The notes under the pieces: generated by a model | The model's database searches: none | Seen by the model: the letters and a program-made list of their open reading frames with translations, nothing else | What the model was told of the DNA's origin: nothing | Shown: piece after piece, positions 52,459 through 61,167 of the stretch | How positions within the stretch are numbered: the stretch's first letter is position 1 | Layout: the number at the start of each line of letters is the position of its first letter | Position numbers and translations under genes: made by a program | From: Gottfriedia luciferensis | Lineage (GTDB): Bacteria > Bacillota > Bacilli > Bacillales > Bacillaceae_G | Assembly (NCBI RefSeq): GCF_001712755.1 | Contig: NZ_MDKC01000002.1 | Location: 1-64,000, forward strand | Length of the DNA: 64,000 nt | Direction of reading: 5' to 3'

Positions 52459-52547
52459 GAACTCAAGTTCACCTTAGGTAGCTTGAGCAATACATGTCGT
52501 ATATTAATTAAATCGACCCTTGACGTTGTATGCGTTGAGGGTTTTTC
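52459..52547 (+). pseudogene. relic of a glnA 3' end with its terminator
   Basis: ACTCAAGTTCACC, AGCAATACATGTC, TATATTAATTAAATC and the hairpin ACCCTTGACG...CGTTGAGGGT match, in order, the last codons, stop and terminator of glnA at 24542-24628. The coding part has lost frame and nothing recognisable remains further upstream. Confidence 0.8.
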
Positions 52548-52596
52548 TTTTATCGGACAAGATTCTTAATTATTAATATTCCAGCGAAAATGTTAG

Positions 52597-52848
52597 GTAT
52601 ATAAAGTTACAGTTAAAAAATACTATTGCTTAATTCTTCATGTAGATCCAGGTAATCCAGAATCTACTAGAGGGAAGTCTGATCAAAAAGAAGTTCAAAA
52701 AATATTAAATTTTGAAATTAAAGAAATGAGAAATTTTCTCCTAAAAAAAAATGAAGTATATGTTCCGTTTGAATTAATAGATTCAAAGGAGAAGATGGAG
52801 CGTTTAAAAGTATTTATAAAGAATAAATATGAAATGTTTTTTAGATAG
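52597..52848 (+). pseudogene. unidentified gene fragment without start
   Basis: An 83-codon frame ending TAG 52848 reads as plausible protein (YYCLILHVDPGNPESTRGKS, EIKEMRNFLLKKNEVYVPFE), but it begins right after an in-frame stop and has no start codon or ribosome site at its head. Probably the 3' part of a lost gene. Family not recognised. Confidence 0.4.
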
Positions 52849-52891
52849 AAATCAAAATAATATGCTAATTGTTAAAGGATAATAATATGTG

Positions 52892-52929
52892 AAAAATGCG
52901 TTGCTTTAAAGCAACGCATTTTAATTTTT
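52892..52929. terminator. hairpin terminator
   Basis: Perfect palindrome AAAATGCGTTGC TTTA AAGCAACGCATTTT followed by T-rich sequence. Confidence 0.85.
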
Positions 52930-53343
52930 GTTACTGACTTCTTATGTAATAAAATCAGCCATTGCATTTATAACTTCTAAGTTTAAACAACTTTAGAGAA
53001 TTGAAAAGGTGGAGGATTAGATTAATCAATTTTTTTATATAATTTTAACTTTTAAATAAGTAGATAGTAGACATGAATGCGCTCACATAGCATTAAACCC
53101 TTAATTTTTATGTGCAAAAAAAACACATATACTTCAGAATTTTAAATAAAAGATAAATTTATTCCCCTGAAAATTACTTCATAAAAACCAACGAACTTAT
53201 TCACCAAAATTACATTTTATTAAAAAAACTACCTTTTTCTATAAGTAGGGTGTGAGCTGAATAATGATTGGGTCTAAGCCCCAAATAAGCTTCGAATGCT
53301 CTCCTTATCACAGCTATTTTTTAAAAATTTCGAATTGAAATTA
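52930..53343. other. AT-rich gap, nothing recognised
   Basis: No frame with a ribosome site, no strong hairpin. Confidence 0.4.
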
Positions 53344-53411
53344 TTGACAATATATTAGGATGAATTTAACATAATTAAATGTTAACCTAAAAATATATTT
53401 GGTTAACATTT
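53344..53411 (+). promoter_or_regulatory. bio promoter and BirA operator
   Basis: TTGACA (53344-53349), 17 bases, TAACAT (53367-53372). Directly after lies a perfect inverted repeat, AAATGTTAACC (53377-53387), 13 bases, GGTTAACATTT (53401-53411), the Bacillus BirA operator form. BirA with biotinyl-AMP would cover the start point and repress. Confidence 0.93.
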
Positions 53412-53452
53412 AAAAGCGTTATTATCAAAAAAAGATTAGGAGACTAGTTCTG

Positions 53453-54229
53453 TTGAGGAATGAAAACTTTTTTAGTGTAAGAATGAGAGCTTCCAAGGAT
53501 GGGGCACATGAAAATGGTGGAAAGCATATTTCTGGTGGTGAACTTATTTCAACTTACGACAATTTGAAAAATGCGGTTAATTTTCTGCTAGAAAAAGCCT
53601 TAACCCATACAAGAGGGAACCCGGACTTTATGCAAATTCAGTTCGAATTAATTGAAGAAACAATAACCAAGTTGCTACCTTTGCATACAGCGACAAATGA
53701 GGTTGAATCAGTACAAGAAGGACAAATACTAGCCGTGTCTCTTTTAATGAAATCAGGTGTTCCAAAAAAGAGCATTGAAAGGGCATTCCAACTAATAGAT
53801 GAATATCCAAATCTTAGAGGGGCAATTTTGGTCAATATATGGAATGGGGAGCGCATAGATGATCGTCATGAAAAGGGTGTACGGGTTTCTAGAATGGACT
53901 GGTTGACGACAAATTTTGAAAAATGGGCTAACTACTTCACAATCCCTCGAAGTCAAAGGATAAAAGAGGCACTTGTTCTTGCAACAAAAGTGAATAGTCA
54001 TCCAGCGACTATTTCGGAGTTATGCTGGTCAGATGATCCTGAATATACAACAGGTTATGTAGCCAGTAAAAACTTAGGTTATCAGCGGATCACAAATCTA
54101 AAAGAATACGGTGATGAACACGGATGCCGAATCTTCTTCGTAGATGGAAGAAGCGATATAGATTCATACATAGATTACTTAGAAAAACTGCCAATCATTG
54201 TTCAATGGGAGGAAGAAAATGCAACATGA
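53453..54229 (+). CDS. bioW: 6-carboxyhexanoate-CoA ligase (pimeloyl-CoA synthetase)
   Basis: 258 residues, TTG start with AGGAG upstream. FFSVRMRASKDGAHENGGKH, ISGGE, KGVRVSRMDW, ELCWSDDPEYTTGYVASKNL, GYQRITNLKEYG and CRIFFVDG match Bacillus subtilis BioW along the full length. It activates pimelate with ATP and CoA for biotin synthesis. Under the BirA operator. Its stop overlaps the start of a bioA stub. Confidence 0.95.
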   Translation: MRNENFFSVRMRASKDGAHENGGKHISGGELISTYDNLKNAVNFLLEKALTHTRGNPDFMQIQFELIEETITKLLPLHTATNEVESVQEGQILAVSLLMKSGVPKKSIERAFQLIDEYPNLRGAILVNIWNGERIDDRHEKGVRVSRMDWLTTNFEKWANYFTIPRSQRIKEALVLATKVNSHPATISELCWSDDPEYTTGYVASKNLGYQRITNLKEYGDEHGCRIFFVDGRSDIDSYIDYLEKLPIIVQWEEENAT

Positions 54230-54332
54230 ACTATTTGAGAAGCTTAATAATCATATATGGTTAACATTCACACAAATGAAAGATTACGATGCTACTGAGG
54301 TAACAAATGAGGTGAATACAGTTGAAGCTTGA
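54219..54332 (+). pseudogene. bioA: bioA stub (first ~26 codons only)
   Basis: ATG 54219 overlaps the bioW end, with GGAGGAAG upstream, and encodes MQHELFEKLNNHIWLTFTQM then KDYDAT, the N-terminus of the BioA aminotransferase (compare HLWLPFTQMKDYDENP in Bacillus subtilis). The frame then runs EVTNEVNTVEA and stops at 54332, overlapping the bioF start. About 420 residues, including the PLP lysine, are missing. An internal deletion that joined the head of bioA to the region before bioF. Confidence 0.85.
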
Positions 54333-55494
54333 TACATGGCTAAGCCAACGAATTAGTACGAGAAAAACAGCAGGTTTATATAGGAAATTACGAACAATGA
54401 ATTCGGCACCACTTACTGAAATTTTGATTGATGGTCAAAAGCAAATTGTCTTTTCATCAAATAATTATTTAGCCCTTGCAAATGATCCTAAAGTAATACA
54501 TGCCACAGAAATGTGTTTGCGAGACTTTGGAGTTGGGAGCAGTGGCTCGAGATTAACGACTGGCCATACAGATTGGCATCAAAAACTTGAGGAAAAGATT
54601 GCCTCATTTAAACAGACAGAGAAAGCCCTCCTTTTTTCAAGTGGGTATTTGGCAAATGTTGGTGTGCTATCATCTTTGCCTGAAAAGGGGGATGTTATAT
54701 TGAGCGATCAATTAAACCACGCAAGTATTATTGACGGGTGTCGTCTTTCAAAAGCAAAAACGGTTGTCTATAACCATATTGATATGATTGATCTAGAGGG
54801 AAAATTGAAAGAATCGGCATCCTACCAAAGGCGATTTGTCGTAACAGATGGTGTTTTTAGTATGGATGGGACAATAGCCCCGCTCGATCAGATCATCTCA
54901 CTTGCAAAACGATATGATGCCTACGTCATAGTTGATGATGCGCACGCAACAGGTGTTTTAGGTAAGAATGGGAGAGGAACAAGCGAATACTATGGAATCC
55001 ATCCCGATGTTGTTATTGGTACCTTAAGCAAAGCTATTGGCACCGAAGGAGGGTTTGTAGCTGGTTCACACATATTAATTGACTTTCTGATAAACCATGC
55101 AAGGACCTTTATTTTTCAAACAGCTATGCCACCGGCGATCTGTGCAGCTTCCTATGCTGCATTTGAAATCATTGAAGATAGTCATACTAAGCGTCAGCAG
55201 TTATTTTCCAATGTAAAAAAAATAAAAGCTAGATTAAAAGAAATGGGTCACACCGTGAAGGGCGATCTTACTCCAATCATTCCAGTTCTCATAGGAGATT
55301 CGAAAGAGGCAGTGCTTTTTTCTGAAAAGCTTCTGGAAAATGGGATATACACCCCTGCGATCCGTCCCCCAACTGTACCAAATGGAGAAAGTCGCATAAG
55401 GTTAACGGTTACCTCCGACCATTCCGCGAAAGAAATTGATTATTTATTGGATTGTTTTCAAAGTATAGGAAAAGAGTTGAACATAATAAAGTGA
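54322..55494 (+). CDS. bioF: 8-amino-7-oxononanoate synthase
   Basis: 390 residues, TTG start with GAGGTGA upstream. Alpha-oxoamine synthase: GVGSSGSRLTTGHTDWHQKL, VDDAHATGVLG, the PLP lysine in GTLSKAIGTEGGF, and ARTFIFQTAMPPA. It condenses pimeloyl-CoA and alanine to KAPA. Strong agreement with Bacillus subtilis BioF. In that species the order is bioW-A-F-D-B-I; here D and B do not follow. Confidence 0.95.
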   Translation: MKLDTWLSQRISTRKTAGLYRKLRTMNSAPLTEILIDGQKQIVFSSNNYLALANDPKVIHATEMCLRDFGVGSSGSRLTTGHTDWHQKLEEKIASFKQTEKALLFSSGYLANVGVLSSLPEKGDVILSDQLNHASIIDGCRLSKAKTVVYNHIDMIDLEGKLKESASYQRRFVVTDGVFSMDGTIAPLDQIISLAKRYDAYVIVDDAHATGVLGKNGRGTSEYYGIHPDVVIGTLSKAIGTEGGFVAGSHILIDFLINHARTFIFQTAMPPAICAASYAAFEIIEDSHTKRQQLFSNVKKIKARLKEMGHTVKGDLTPIIPVLIGDSKEAVLFSEKLLENGIYTPAIRPPTVPNGESRIRLTVTSDHSAKEIDYLLDCFQSIGKELNIIK

Positions 55495-55650
55495 TCATTA
55501 TTTTTGTAACTGGAAATATTGGCAAATCGATTATATTTAATAGTTCTTAATTTTCATTTCGCCTAGCTGTTGTTAAATAATCACCAATGAAAGTTAAATT
55601 AGGATAATAAAAAAAGAGTTTATAATTTTGATAGGATCAAGGAGACTGAC

Positions 55651-56847
55651 ATGAAGACGGATTACCAAGCATTTTCATTTACGACCGAGTTTTTTCAAAA
55701 CCCTTATCAATTTTATGAGAAACTTCGGTCCATGCAACCAATCTATCGAGGAAATCTCATTAAAAATCCTGGCTGGTATGTTACAGGTTATGAGGAAGCA
55801 ATTACCATCCTGAAAGATAAACGATTTAAAAATCGCATCCCACTGCCAGAGGGCTCAAAAAAATATGAGCAGCTAAAAAATATTCAAAAAGACATGATGC
55901 TTTTTAAAAACAAATCAGACCATAGGCGTTTGCGTTTTCTCGTTAGTAACGTATTTACACCAAAAATAGTGGAGCAACTTCGACCATCTATCGAAGAAAC
56001 GGTAAATGAATTATTGCAACCATTTCAAAATCAGAAATCACTAGATGTAGTTTCTGATTTAGCGTTTCCTCTAGCAAGTCTCGTTATTGCGAGAATAATA
56101 GGCGTACCAAAAGAGGATTTATTTCAATTTAGAGAATGGGCGACAAGTTTAATTCAAAGTATTGATTTTACTCGTAGGGGAAAGGTGTTAGAAAACGGGG
56201 ATGCAATTACTATAAAAGCAATGGATTACTTTAACGAACTGATTAGAATACGAAAACTTAACCCGAAAGAGGACTTGATTAGCAAGCTAATTATGGAGGA
56301 ACAGCAAGGGGACAAGTTATCAGACGATGAATTATTAGCAACCTGTATATTACTGGTTATTGCCGGTCATGAGACAACCATTAATCTTATCAGCAATTCA
56401 GTTCTTACTTTACTAAATCATCCTAAACAACTAATGAAACTTAAAGAAAATTCATTTTTGATTGACCAGGCTGTTGAGGAGTGTTTACGATATGAGAGCC
56501 CAACACAAATGATCGCTCGGGTAGCTACAGAAGATATTGATATTCATAATACATCTATAAAAAAAGGGGACCAAATATATCTCCTATTAGGAGCGGCTAA
56601 TCGAGATCCACATAAATTTCATAATCCTAATCAATTTGATATTACGAGAAATCCTAATCCTCATATTTCTTTTGGAAATGGGGCACATTTTTGTTTAGGT
56701 GCCCCACTGGCACGCCTAGAAGCACAAATTGCGATTAAAACTCTCTTAGATTGGAAAAAAAACATACAGCTAGCCTCTTCAAACTTAAAATGGCAAAAAC
56801 TAATTGGATTTCGATCTTTAAAAGAGCTCCCAATTATATTTGATTAA
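55651..56847 (+). CDS. bioI: biotin-pathway cytochrome P450 (CYP107H)
   Basis: 398 residues. I-helix AGHETTINL, K-helix ExxR in ECLRYESPTQ, and the haem loop FGNGAHFCLGAPLARLEAQI with the cysteine ligand are intact. NPYQFYEKLRSMQPIYRGNL and NPGWYVTGYEEA match BioI, which cleaves the acyl chain on acyl-carrier protein to give pimeloyl units. CAAGGAG lies before ATG 55651. It is 156 bases from bioF without bioD and bioB; no second BirA box is seen in the gap. Confidence 0.92.
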   Translation: MKTDYQAFSFTTEFFQNPYQFYEKLRSMQPIYRGNLIKNPGWYVTGYEEAITILKDKRFKNRIPLPEGSKKYEQLKNIQKDMMLFKNKSDHRRLRFLVSNVFTPKIVEQLRPSIEETVNELLQPFQNQKSLDVVSDLAFPLASLVIARIIGVPKEDLFQFREWATSLIQSIDFTRRGKVLENGDAITIKAMDYFNELIRIRKLNPKEDLISKLIMEEQQGDKLSDDELLATCILLVIAGHETTINLISNSVLTLLNHPKQLMKLKENSFLIDQAVEECLRYESPTQMIARVATEDIDIHNTSIKKGDQIYLLLGAANRDPHKFHNPNQFDITRNPNPHISFGNGAHFCLGAPLARLEAQIAIKTLLDWKKNIQLASSNLKWQKLIGFRSLKELPIIFD

Positions 56848-56872
56848 GTAAAAATAAAATATCGTTTTCTTA

Positions 56873-56917
56873 TTAGAGACTGCTAGAGTGCAAACCGCTC
56901 TTGCAGTCTCTATTTTA
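56873..56917 (+). terminator. rho-independent terminator
   Basis: AGAGACTGCTAGAG / CTCTTGCAGTCTCT stem after bioI. Confidence 0.85.
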
Positions 56918-57047
56918 CGAATTGTTTTCAAAGAAAGAATTAGATACATTAATATCATATGTGAACAAATATTGAAAATAGAAATAAAGGTTAAAAGTAG
57001 AACGATAACGAAATAATTAAAAATACTACCTGAAAGGCTGGTCTAAA

Positions 57048-57143
57048 ATGCTTAATTTTGTTTTTCCTGGTTTAGTCTTAATTATTCTAGTTGCAGTTTT
57101 TGTACTATTTAATAGAATCATTAAGAAATCTAAAAGATCATAG
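57048..57143 (+). CDS. 31-residue membrane peptide
   Basis: MLNFVFPGLVLIILVAVFVL then FNRIIKKSKRS: one membrane helix preceded by FPGL and followed by a basic tail. AAAGG lies ten bases upstream. The start resembles TatA, which is often near secreted phosphatase genes in Bacillus, but the amphipathic helix of TatA is missing. Weak call. Confidence 0.4.
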   Translation: MLNFVFPGLVLIILVAVFVLFNRIIKKSKRS

Positions 57144-57249
57144 TTTGATAGAGAAAAGAATGTACAATTTGATTCTTTTTTTTATTTGGCCTTGTTAATG
57201 TGCAAATTAAAAATCGAAAAAACCACTTTAACAAAGATTACAAAATATC

Positions 57250-57310
57250 CATACAAATTATACCTTATTTACAGTATATATACAGTTCCTAAATACTCTT
57301 CCTTTATATT
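57250..57310 (+). promoter_or_regulatory. candidate PhoP boxes and promoter of alkaline phosphatase
   Basis: TTATAC (57258), TTTACA (57268) and TATACA (57279) stand at 10-11 base spacing, as the TTNACA-like direct repeats of the Bacillus Pho regulon. TATATT (57305-57310) may be the -10. Confidence 0.5.
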
Positions 57311-57345
57311 GAAATTAAGAAAATAATCAATAGGGAGTGTTATTA

Positions 57346-58602
57346 ATGGGGAACAAGAAAACGATTATCAGTGCTGCTTTAACAATTGCAACAGCAACAA
57401 CATTAGGATTTAATCATTTTGTAGATGCAAAAGAATCCGATAATAGTCACAAACAAGGAAAGGCTAAAAATGTGATCGTCTTTGTTGGAGACGGAATGGG
57501 GGCTGCTCACCGTGAGGCGATCCGACTGGCTACTGTTGGACAAACTGGTAAACTAGCAATGGATGATATGCCTTATGCTGGATTGGTACATACTAGCTCA
57601 ACTACTGCTATAACAGATTCTGCAGCTGCGGCTACTGCTATGGCGTCTGGGGTAAAAACGTATAATGGGGCAATTGGTGTTGATGCAAACAAGAATTCAG
57701 TAAAAACAGTCTTGGAAATGGCGAAAGAAGCTGGTAAATCAACTGGTTTAGTTACAACTAGCCAGATTACGGATGCAACGCTAGCTGCATTTGGTGCCCA
57801 TGTGACAGATCGTTCAAAACAAAGTGATATTGCTAAGCAGTATCTTGAAAACAGTAAAGTTGATGTTCTATTAGGTGGAGGAGAGGACTTTTGGTATCCT
57901 GCAGGAAATGCTGGAAGCTACGAAGACCACCCTGCAAAGGACCCTTCTGAACAAAGTAAAGGAACACAAGGAAATCTTGTTGAAGAAGCGAAAAAGCTTG
58001 GTTACAATTATGTAACGAATGCAAATGAGTTTCAAAAAGCGAAAAATGGTAAGTTGTTAGGTCTTTTTGCAAATGAAGAAATGTTCGAACAAAGAGAAGA
58101 GGGAAAAGGTGATCTTTATGATCCAGTAGTATCTCTTCCTGACATGACAAAAAAAGCAATCGATACTTTATCGGATAATAAAAAAGGTTTCTTCTTAATG
58201 GTAGAAGAAGAAGGCACAGACGAAATGTCACATGAGAACAATGCTGAAAAAGTGATCAAAGCTGGTCAAGAACTAGATAAATCAGTAACTGTAGCTAAAG
58301 AATACGCAAAGAACCACCCTGACACTCTTGTTCTAGTTGTAGCAGACCATGAATGTGGCGGCTTATCAATTGAAGATGTAGACAGCAAAGATGAGTCTGG
58401 CGATGGAATATCTAAAGAAGACGGACCATTTAATGTGGCAAACAGTAGCAATCAATTCATGATTGACTGGACAACAAGTGGTCACGGTGGCGTATCTGTT
58501 CCTTTAACAGCAATTGGTGCTGGAGCGGAGCTATTATCAGGAACATATGAAAACACTTATATCTATGAGGCTATTAAACAAGCAATGGGTTTGAAAAAAT
58601 AA
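57346..58602 (+). CDS. secreted alkaline phosphatase
   Basis: 418 residues from ATG 57346 with GGGAG upstream. Signal peptide to about VDA (residue 29). Metal and catalytic motifs: VIVFVGDGMGAAHREAIR, the phospho-serine in ITDSAAAATAMASGVKTYNG, EEEGTDEMSHENNAEK, VLVVADHECGGLS, and GHGGVSVPL. PhoA-type, Bacillus PhoA/PhoB group. It releases phosphate from organic esters outside the cell. Candidate PhoP boxes upstream suggest phosphate-starvation control. Confidence 0.92.
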   Translation: MGNKKTIISAALTIATATTLGFNHFVDAKESDNSHKQGKAKNVIVFVGDGMGAAHREAIRLATVGQTGKLAMDDMPYAGLVHTSSTTAITDSAAAATAMASGVKTYNGAIGVDANKNSVKTVLEMAKEAGKSTGLVTTSQITDATLAAFGAHVTDRSKQSDIAKQYLENSKVDVLLGGGEDFWYPAGNAGSYEDHPAKDPSEQSKGTQGNLVEEAKKLGYNYVTNANEFQKAKNGKLLGLFANEEMFEQREEGKGDLYDPVVSLPDMTKKAIDTLSDNKKGFFLMVEEEGTDEMSHENNAEKVIKAGQELDKSVTVAKEYAKNHPDTLVLVVADHECGGLSIEDVDSKDESGDGISKEDGPFNVANSSNQFMIDWTTSGHGGVSVPLTAIGAGAELLSGTYENTYIYEAIKQAMGLKK

Positions 58603-58607
58603 TTTTG

Positions 58608-58646
58608 TTGAAAAACATTCCATTTATCTAATGGGATGTTTTTTTA
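58608..58646 (+). terminator. rho-independent terminator
   Basis: AAAAACATTCCATT / AATGGGATGTTTTT. A near copy recurs at 59789-59819. Confidence 0.85.
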
Positions 58647-58834
58647 TTGAGACATCGGCAAGCGTTATAACAAAAAGAAAAACAGCGTTATTTACTAAAT
58701 GAAAGAGAAAAGTCCAAGAAGGGGAATCACATAGACAAAGAGAATTAATGTTTTAAGGAAAAAACGGAAGAAATTATGCTAAAGATACTTTAATTACATT
58801 GAAATAATAAAAATAACTAAATAAAGGTAGTGTT

Positions 58835-59674
58835 ATGTTGAGAAAACGGGTAATAGTACTTTTTTTAATCTGTTTTGTTTTAATTGCTTGTATACTTTTT
58901 AAATCGAAAACAGAATCGGACATTCCAAAAATAGATCACATTGTAATCGTAATTGAGGAAAATCATGCGAAACAGCAGATTATGGGAAACCATTCTGCAC
59001 CTTATATTAATAAACTAATGAAGCAAGGTGCCAACTTAACTAACTATCATGCAATTGAACACCCTAGTCAGCCGAATTATTTGGACTTGTTCTCTGGATC
59101 AAATCAAGGTGTCACTGACGATGCTTTACCAAAAACAAAATTTTCAGCAGATAATTTAGCAAGTGAGCTTAATGAAAAAAAACTAACATTTGCCGGTTAT
59201 TCTGAAGATTTGCCTTCAGTTGGTTTTAACGGAGAATCCAACAAAGATTATGCACGCAAACACAATCCATGGGCTAATTTTACAAATGTCTCAAAGAAAG
59301 CAAATCAACCATTAGAAAAATTTCCAACAAATTTTAGTAAACTTCCAACTGTTTCGTTTATAATCCCTAATCTCCAAAACGACATGCACGATGGAACTAT
59401 TAAACAAGGAGACCTGTGGTTAAAAAAACAAATTGGTGCTTATGTCAAATGGGCAAAAACGAATAATAGTTTGTTAATTGTAACGTGGGATGAAGATGAC
59501 TTTTCACATAATAACAAAATTCCTACTGTTTTTGTCGGACCTATGATAAAAAAAGGACAATATAACGAAAATTTAAACCATTTTAATCTTTTACATACAA
59601 TAGAGGATATTTACGGATTAAAACATGCAGGAACAAATAAATCTGTTAAAACGATTAAAAATATATGGAAATAA
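58835..59674 (+). CDS. phosphoesterase family protein (acid phosphatase/phospholipase C type), lipoprotein
   Basis: 279 residues. N-terminal helix ends LIAC (residue 20), a probable lipobox. The alkaline-phosphatase-like core has IDHIVIVIEENHAKQQIMGN, HPSQPNYLDLFSG, SFIIPNLQNDMHDG, LLIVTWDEDDFSHNNKIPTV and FNLLHTIEDIYGL, typical of PF04185 phosphoesterases. It likely removes phosphate from extracellular esters next to the alkaline phosphatase. GGTAGTGTT precedes ATG 58835. Confidence 0.8.
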   Translation: MLRKRVIVLFLICFVLIACILFKSKTESDIPKIDHIVIVIEENHAKQQIMGNHSAPYINKLMKQGANLTNYHAIEHPSQPNYLDLFSGSNQGVTDDALPKTKFSADNLASELNEKKLTFAGYSEDLPSVGFNGESNKDYARKHNPWANFTNVSKKANQPLEKFPTNFSKLPTVSFIIPNLQNDMHDGTIKQGDLWLKKQIGAYVKWAKTNNSLLIVTWDEDDFSHNNKIPTVFVGPMIKKGQYNENLNHFNLLHTIEDIYGLKHAGTNKSVKTIKNIWK

Positions 59675-59689
59675 TTAGTGGCTTAATAA

Positions 59690-59822
59690 TGGATGATGTA
59701 GTCAATAAAGATGAGTCTAGCAAGGTGATTTTTTGGCAAACAGTAGCAATCTAATCAGGATTGACTGGACAACAAGCGGTGATTTTAAGAAACATTCCAT
59801 TTTTTATGGAATGTTTTTTTGA
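59690..59822 (+). pseudogene. relic of an alkaline phosphatase 3' end with terminator
   Basis: GATGTAGTCAATAAAGATGA, GGCAAACAGTAGCAATC, GATTGACTGGACAACAAGCG and the hairpin ACATTCCAT...ATGGAATGT follow the order of the alkaline phosphatase gene at 58374-58495 and its terminator, with deletions between. The frame is destroyed. Confidence 0.8.
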
Positions 59823-59934
59823 GCTGAAAAATTGAGCGGATAAATTAATTGTAAAAAAGTTGACAAAGTTTTAAAAAAGGGATTTGTAGAAAAATGCAGA
59901 ATTTTATATTCATAATCAGAGAGGAGGTGTTTTC

Positions 59935-60627
59935 ATGTACCTAGATGAAATACGCTCAAGAGCAAGGGATACCTTGAGAGGGAATTGGAAAAAATTTATT
60001 GGATATACGATCATAGTGAATCTATTAACTACATTAGTTGAAAATAGACTTTCTATATACTTCCCAAATCCCATAAAAAATGAATTGACGAAATACATAT
60101 CTTTTTTTATTAGCTGGGATGACTACGTAACGTTTATATATAGTCTATTTATTTCGGCAATCATTACGATTGGGAGTACACGGTTATTTACATTTGCGAC
60201 AAAGGAAGATGAGCAACCTTATTCCTTACAAATAATATTTTATTATTTTACTAACTTAAACTTATATTTAAATGCATTTTTACTAAATTTCTTAACTTAT
60301 TTATATTCTACGCTTTGGACATTGCTTTTGATTGTTCCTGGCATTATAAAATCATATTCATATCGAATGGCCCCATACATATTTATTGAAGAACCACATT
60401 TGACTCCAAATGATGCCATTACAAAGAGTAGAAAAATGATGGATGGATATAAGTGGAAATTGTTTTGTTTAGACATTTCTTTTATTGGTTGGATTCTTTT
60501 ATGCATTTTATCGATTGGGATTGGGTTTTTATGGTTGTTTCCTTATATGAGTGCAAGTGAGGCGCATTTTTATCATGAATTAAAAGGAAATTCAAAAAAT
60601 GATACTGACGCTAAAGTTTTAGTATAA
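59935..60627 (+). CDS. DUF975 membrane protein
   Basis: 230 residues, about five helices. Start MYLDEIRSRARDTLRGNWKK and the central LIVPGIIKSYSYRMAPYIFI, NDAITKSRKMMDGYKWKLFC define DUF975, a family of integral membrane proteins of unknown role in Firmicutes. GAGGAGGTG precedes ATG 59935. Single gene with its own terminator. Confidence 0.85.
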   Translation: MYLDEIRSRARDTLRGNWKKFIGYTIIVNLLTTLVENRLSIYFPNPIKNELTKYISFFISWDDYVTFIYSLFISAIITIGSTRLFTFATKEDEQPYSLQIIFYYFTNLNLYLNAFLLNFLTYLYSTLWTLLLIVPGIIKSYSYRMAPYIFIEEPHLTPNDAITKSRKMMDGYKWKLFCLDISFIGWILLCILSIGIGFLWLFPYMSASEAHFYHELKGNSKNDTDAKVLV

Positions 60628-60671
60628 GTTATTAGAAAGATATTAATTAGTTGAAGAGTTTTTTTATAAAA

Positions 60672-60714
60672 AAACGGCTGTCCTATTTCAAATGATAAAG
60701 GACAGCCATTTTTT
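60672..60714 (+). terminator. rho-independent terminator
   Basis: GGCTGTCCT / AGGACAGCC stem with T run. Confidence 0.85.
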
Positions 60715-60806
60715 TACTTTACCTTGAGTAGATATAGTTTAATTAATGTCTTAAAAGGAAAGTGTAAACTTAATAGGGAATATCTATCATAAGAGGTGTT
60801 CGGACA

Positions 60807-61109
60807 ATGTCGTTATTAAAGAGATATGGGAAATGGCTTTTCAAATTTGATAATAGAAGGAATGATCTAGCTGAATTCATCCTGGAGATAATTTTTTTAC
60901 CTTCTCTTTTTTGGGGAACAAAATTCCTTCTTAAGAATTATTCTTTTATTATTGCTTTATTAGTTGTGTTTTTATCTATAAATCTCTATTCTCTCTTGGA
61001 TGGCTTATTAAGAAAAAATTTAAATGAATTTAATGTCAACATACCAAAATGGATCAGTATTATTCCGACTACTTTGATCATTGCTTATATACTTTTTATA
61101 GATAAATAG
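60807..61109 (+). CDS. small membrane protein
   Basis: 100 residues with three hydrophobic stretches (FILEIIFLPSLFWGTKFLL, FIIALLVVFLSINLYSLL, IPTTLIIAYILFI). GAGGTG precedes ATG 60807. Followed by another small membrane gene and an M48 peptidase, possibly co-transcribed. Family not recognised. Confidence 0.55.
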   Translation: MSLLKRYGKWLFKFDNRRNDLAEFILEIIFLPSLFWGTKFLLKNYSFIIALLVVFLSINLYSLLDGLLRKNLNEFNVNIPKWISIIPTTLIIAYILFIDK

Positions 61110-61167
61110 AAAGGATCCCTAATATTTATATTGAGTGGAACCTAATAACTAAGTAGGAGGAATAATT

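Noticed and set aside
54240-54275. Second BirA half-site (TGGTTAACATT) inside the bioA stub
   Set aside because: Only one arm is present and it encodes the conserved IWLTF part of BioA, so likely coincidence.
58554-58602. TatA/PhoD secretion pair near the phosphatase
   Set aside because: The phosphatase has a normal Sec-type signal without twin arginine, and the 31-residue peptide upstream lacks the TatA amphipathic helix.
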